Assembly (NCBI GenBank): GCA_016209665.1 | Contig: JACQVT010000916.1 | Span: 1-8,050 of the forward strand | Direction of reading: 5' to 3' | Length of the DNA stretch: 8,050 bases | Source of the DNA: Planctomycetota bacterium | GTDB lineage: Bacteria; Planctomycetota; Phycisphaerae; UBA1845; PWPN01 | In this document: positions 6,646-8,050 of the stretch, piece by piece | Position numbering within the stretch: the stretch's first letter is position 1 | Layout: each line of letters starts with the position of its first letter | Notes under the pieces: model-generated | What the model saw: the letters and a program-made list of their open reading frames with translations, nothing else | Databases searched by the model: none | Told to the model about the DNA's origin: nothing | Program-made: the position numbers and the translations under genes

Positions 6646-7572
6646 GTGACACAATTCCGACCTCGCCGCGGCTTCACGCTGATCGAAGTGCTCGTCGTGG
6701 TGGCGATCGTTGCGCTGTTGATTTCGATTCTGATACCGAGCCTGGCCAACGCGCGTGAACTCTCCAAGCGAGCGGTGTGTCTTTCGAACTTGAGCCAACT
6801 CGGCGTGGCCTCCACGGGCTACATCAACTCGAACAAGAACCGGTTCTGTTGGGGCTGGGTGGACTACTCGGTCAACCCGCCGAAGCCGCGGTTTCGAAGC
6901 TGGTACTTCGGCGGCGACCGTCCGACGGGCGAGGGTTTCAGTTGGTGGAACCCGGGGGCCTGGTACGCGATGGACGCCTCCAGGAAGCCGTTGAACCGGT
7001 ACGTTACGCCCAGCAAACTCGGCCGGAACGCTGCACTGCCCGTGTTCCGGTGTCCCGATGACTGGGGCGGCGCGATCAGCGACCAGCCGTTCGACCCACC
7101 GACGCCCAAGCCGGCCTACGTTGTCTGGGGCACCAGCTATCAGGCCAATACCGCCTGGCAGTACTACGCTCAGGACAAGGCGGAGCCCGGCTGGGGCCAG
7201 AATCTGTCGGGGTCTGTAGACGAGGGGGATCGGCGGTTGCTGGCGATGTCGGACAAGATTCTGCGCATCTTCGAGAAGAAATCCGCGAGTCGGGCGATCC
7301 TGCTCTATGAGGACCGCGCGGACATCAGTCTGGCAGGGGCGGTCGATATTCCCGACAAGACCAAGATGCCGGGGTGGCACGTGGAGCCGAACCGCCACGC
7401 TTATTTGTTCGTCGATGCGCACGCGGAGAACTTCGTCCTGGACTTCAAGAAGGTGATGGACCACACCTCCGATCAGTACGGCCGAGTCCTCTATACCTGC
7501 AACGCGGCGATTGCGAACTGCATCAACGGCACACCCCGGTGGATCGCCCGGCAGGACTACAAAGAACAGTAA
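6646..7572 (+). CDS. Type II secretion-like pseudopilin (prepilin-type N-terminal methylation domain)
   Basis: From the GTG at 6646 the product is 308 aa. It begins with a short basic leader (TQFRPRRG) and GFTLIEV, the prepilin peptidase site. Cleavage is expected after Gly9, leaving Phe1 and Glu5 of the mature protein. The hydrophobic helix VLVVVAIVALLISILIPSL follows, forming the membrane and pilus-core segment. The rest is typical of the large planctomycete pseudopilin/DUF1559-like families: AVCLSNLSQLG after the helix, VFRCPDDWGG, WGTSYQANTAW, and the C-terminal RHAYLFVDAHAENFVL. The last is a variant of the usual 'FxDGH' motif with Ala in place of Gly. These proteins are inner-membrane or periplasmic filament-like components; the individual role here is unknown. 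It probably has its own promoter, and the next gene begins 2 bp after its stop. Confidence 0.92.
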   Translation: MTQFRPRRGFTLIEVLVVVAIVALLISILIPSLANARELSKRAVCLSNLSQLGVASTGYINSNKNRFCWGWVDYSVNPPKPRFRSWYFGGDRPTGEGFSWWNPGAWYAMDASRKPLNRYVTPSKLGRNAALPVFRCPDDWGGAISDQPFDPPTPKPAYVVWGTSYQANTAWQYYAQDKAEPGWGQNLSGSVDEGDRRLLAMSDKILRIFEKKSASRAILLYEDRADISLAGAVDIPDKTKMPGWHVEPNRHAYLFVDAHAENFVLDFKKVMDHTSDQYGRVLYTCNAAIANCINGTPRWIARQDYKEQ

Positions 7573-7574
7573 TC

Positions 7575-7976
7575 ATGAACGATTCAGTCAGCGCCCCGAG
7601 CAGCTCGAAGGCCACGCTCGTCAAGGTGGGATTCATTGTGATCGCCGTCGGCGGGGCGATCTACTTCGCCGGCTTCCGCGGGCGGAACGAATACGCCCAG
7701 CTCGACACGCCGGACTCGGCCGAGCCCTATGGCTGCGTTGAGTGCGGCCACGTATTTAACGTGACCCCGGCGGAGTTCGAGCGACTCGGCAAGTCGGGCG
7801 GCATTCAGAGCGTGCGCGAGGAGGGTCGTCGCGGCAGGATGCGGCTTCGCTGCCCGCAGTGCGGCAAGTTCGGCGGAGCGCCGGCGCTTCGATGTCCCAA
7901 CGACGGTACGACGTTCGCCTCCGGCGGCGGCACCGGTCGACCCATCAAATGTCCCAAGTGCGGCTGGAGTCCCTGA
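7575..7976 (+). CDS. Small membrane-anchored zinc-ribbon protein
   Basis: The 133-aa product starts at the ATG 2 bp after the pseudopilin stop, so translation is probably coupled. No strong ribosome site is visible. Residues 15-34 (LVKVGFIVIAVGGAIYFAGF) form a single transmembrane helix near the N-terminus. The remainder carries Cys pairs C54-x-x-C57, C93-x-x-C96, C107 (CPND) and C126-x-x-C129. This suggests two zinc ribbons, the first made by C54/C57/C93/C96 and the second by C107/C126/C129 with a non-Cys fourth ligand, perhaps D110. The topology of the soluble part cannot be fixed from sequence. The function is unknown; context suggests a role with the pseudopilin. I do not recognise a named family. 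Confidence 0.82.
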   Translation: MNDSVSAPSSSKATLVKVGFIVIAVGGAIYFAGFRGRNEYAQLDTPDSAEPYGCVECGHVFNVTPAEFERLGKSGGIQSVREEGRRGRMRLRCPQCGKFGGAPALRCPNDGTTFASGGGTGRPIKCPKCGWSP

Positions 7977-8002
7977 CCGCGCGAGGAAGCGATGGCCCAG
8001 CG

Positions 8003-8050
8003 ATGGTCGGTCGAGAGATGCTCGTCCTGGCGATCGGCGTGGTCGGATGC
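8003..8050 (+). CDS. Probable start of a further gene (3' partial)
   Basis: An ATG at 8003 opens a frame, MVGREMLVLAIGVVG, that looks like the start of a hydrophobic signal or membrane segment and runs off the window. An alternative in-frame ATG is at 8018. GAGGAAG (7983-7989) lies upstream, but 13 bases from 8003, which is rather far. A competing ATG at 7992 in another frame is too close to that site and gives a Trp/Ser/Arg-rich peptide. Too short to identify. Confidence 0.4.
   Translation, partial: MVGREMLVLAIGVVGC

Overview
The window is high-GC bacterial DNA with every supported gene on the + strand. It most likely comes from the Planctomycetota, in or near the Phycisphaerae. The grounds are a Cys-containing dockerin-like C-terminus of the type common in that class, a metallophosphoesterase fused to a PQQ-type beta-propeller, a GFTLIE pseudopilin with the planctomycete 'FRCPDD' and 'SYQAN' signatures, and hairpin-forming GC-rich repeats. 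This placement is inferred from sequence style; no database was searched.

Layout. Positions 1-1926 hold the 3' part of a large secreted GHL10-type (glycosidase-like) protein with a regulatory-like beta domain, a BACON-like domain and a dockerin. Positions 1958-4273 hold a secreted calcineurin-like phosphoesterase with a C-terminal PQQ-like propeller. Positions 4358-6328 hold a secreted protein of unknown function, with an N-terminal beta-sandwich and a DUF4185/GH43-like propeller. These three lie in tandem with short gaps (31 and 84 bp) and could be co-transcribed. A 317-bp intergenic region follows, containing a short tandem hairpin array and a probable promoter. Then come a type II secretion-like pseudopilin (6646-7572), a small membrane-anchored zinc-ribbon protein 2 bp later (7575-7976), and probably the first codons of another gene (from 8003). 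The first three products look like exported proteins acting on carbohydrate or phosphate substrates. The last genes look like an envelope or pseudopilin cassette.

The most unusual signal is a pair of about 64-bp palindromic elements at 4028-4092 and 4266-4329. Both have the same architecture: a 16-bp outer stem enclosing two small hairpins joined by AAGA. They differ by compensatory changes that keep the stems paired. One copy lies in frame inside the propeller coding region, next to a second, unrelated hairpin element, and adds about 36 residues in a predicted loop. The other overlaps the stop codon of the same gene. This looks like a mobile or structured repeat family able to insert into genes, analogous to Rickettsia palindromic elements or REP sequences. 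I do not know of a described family that it matches.
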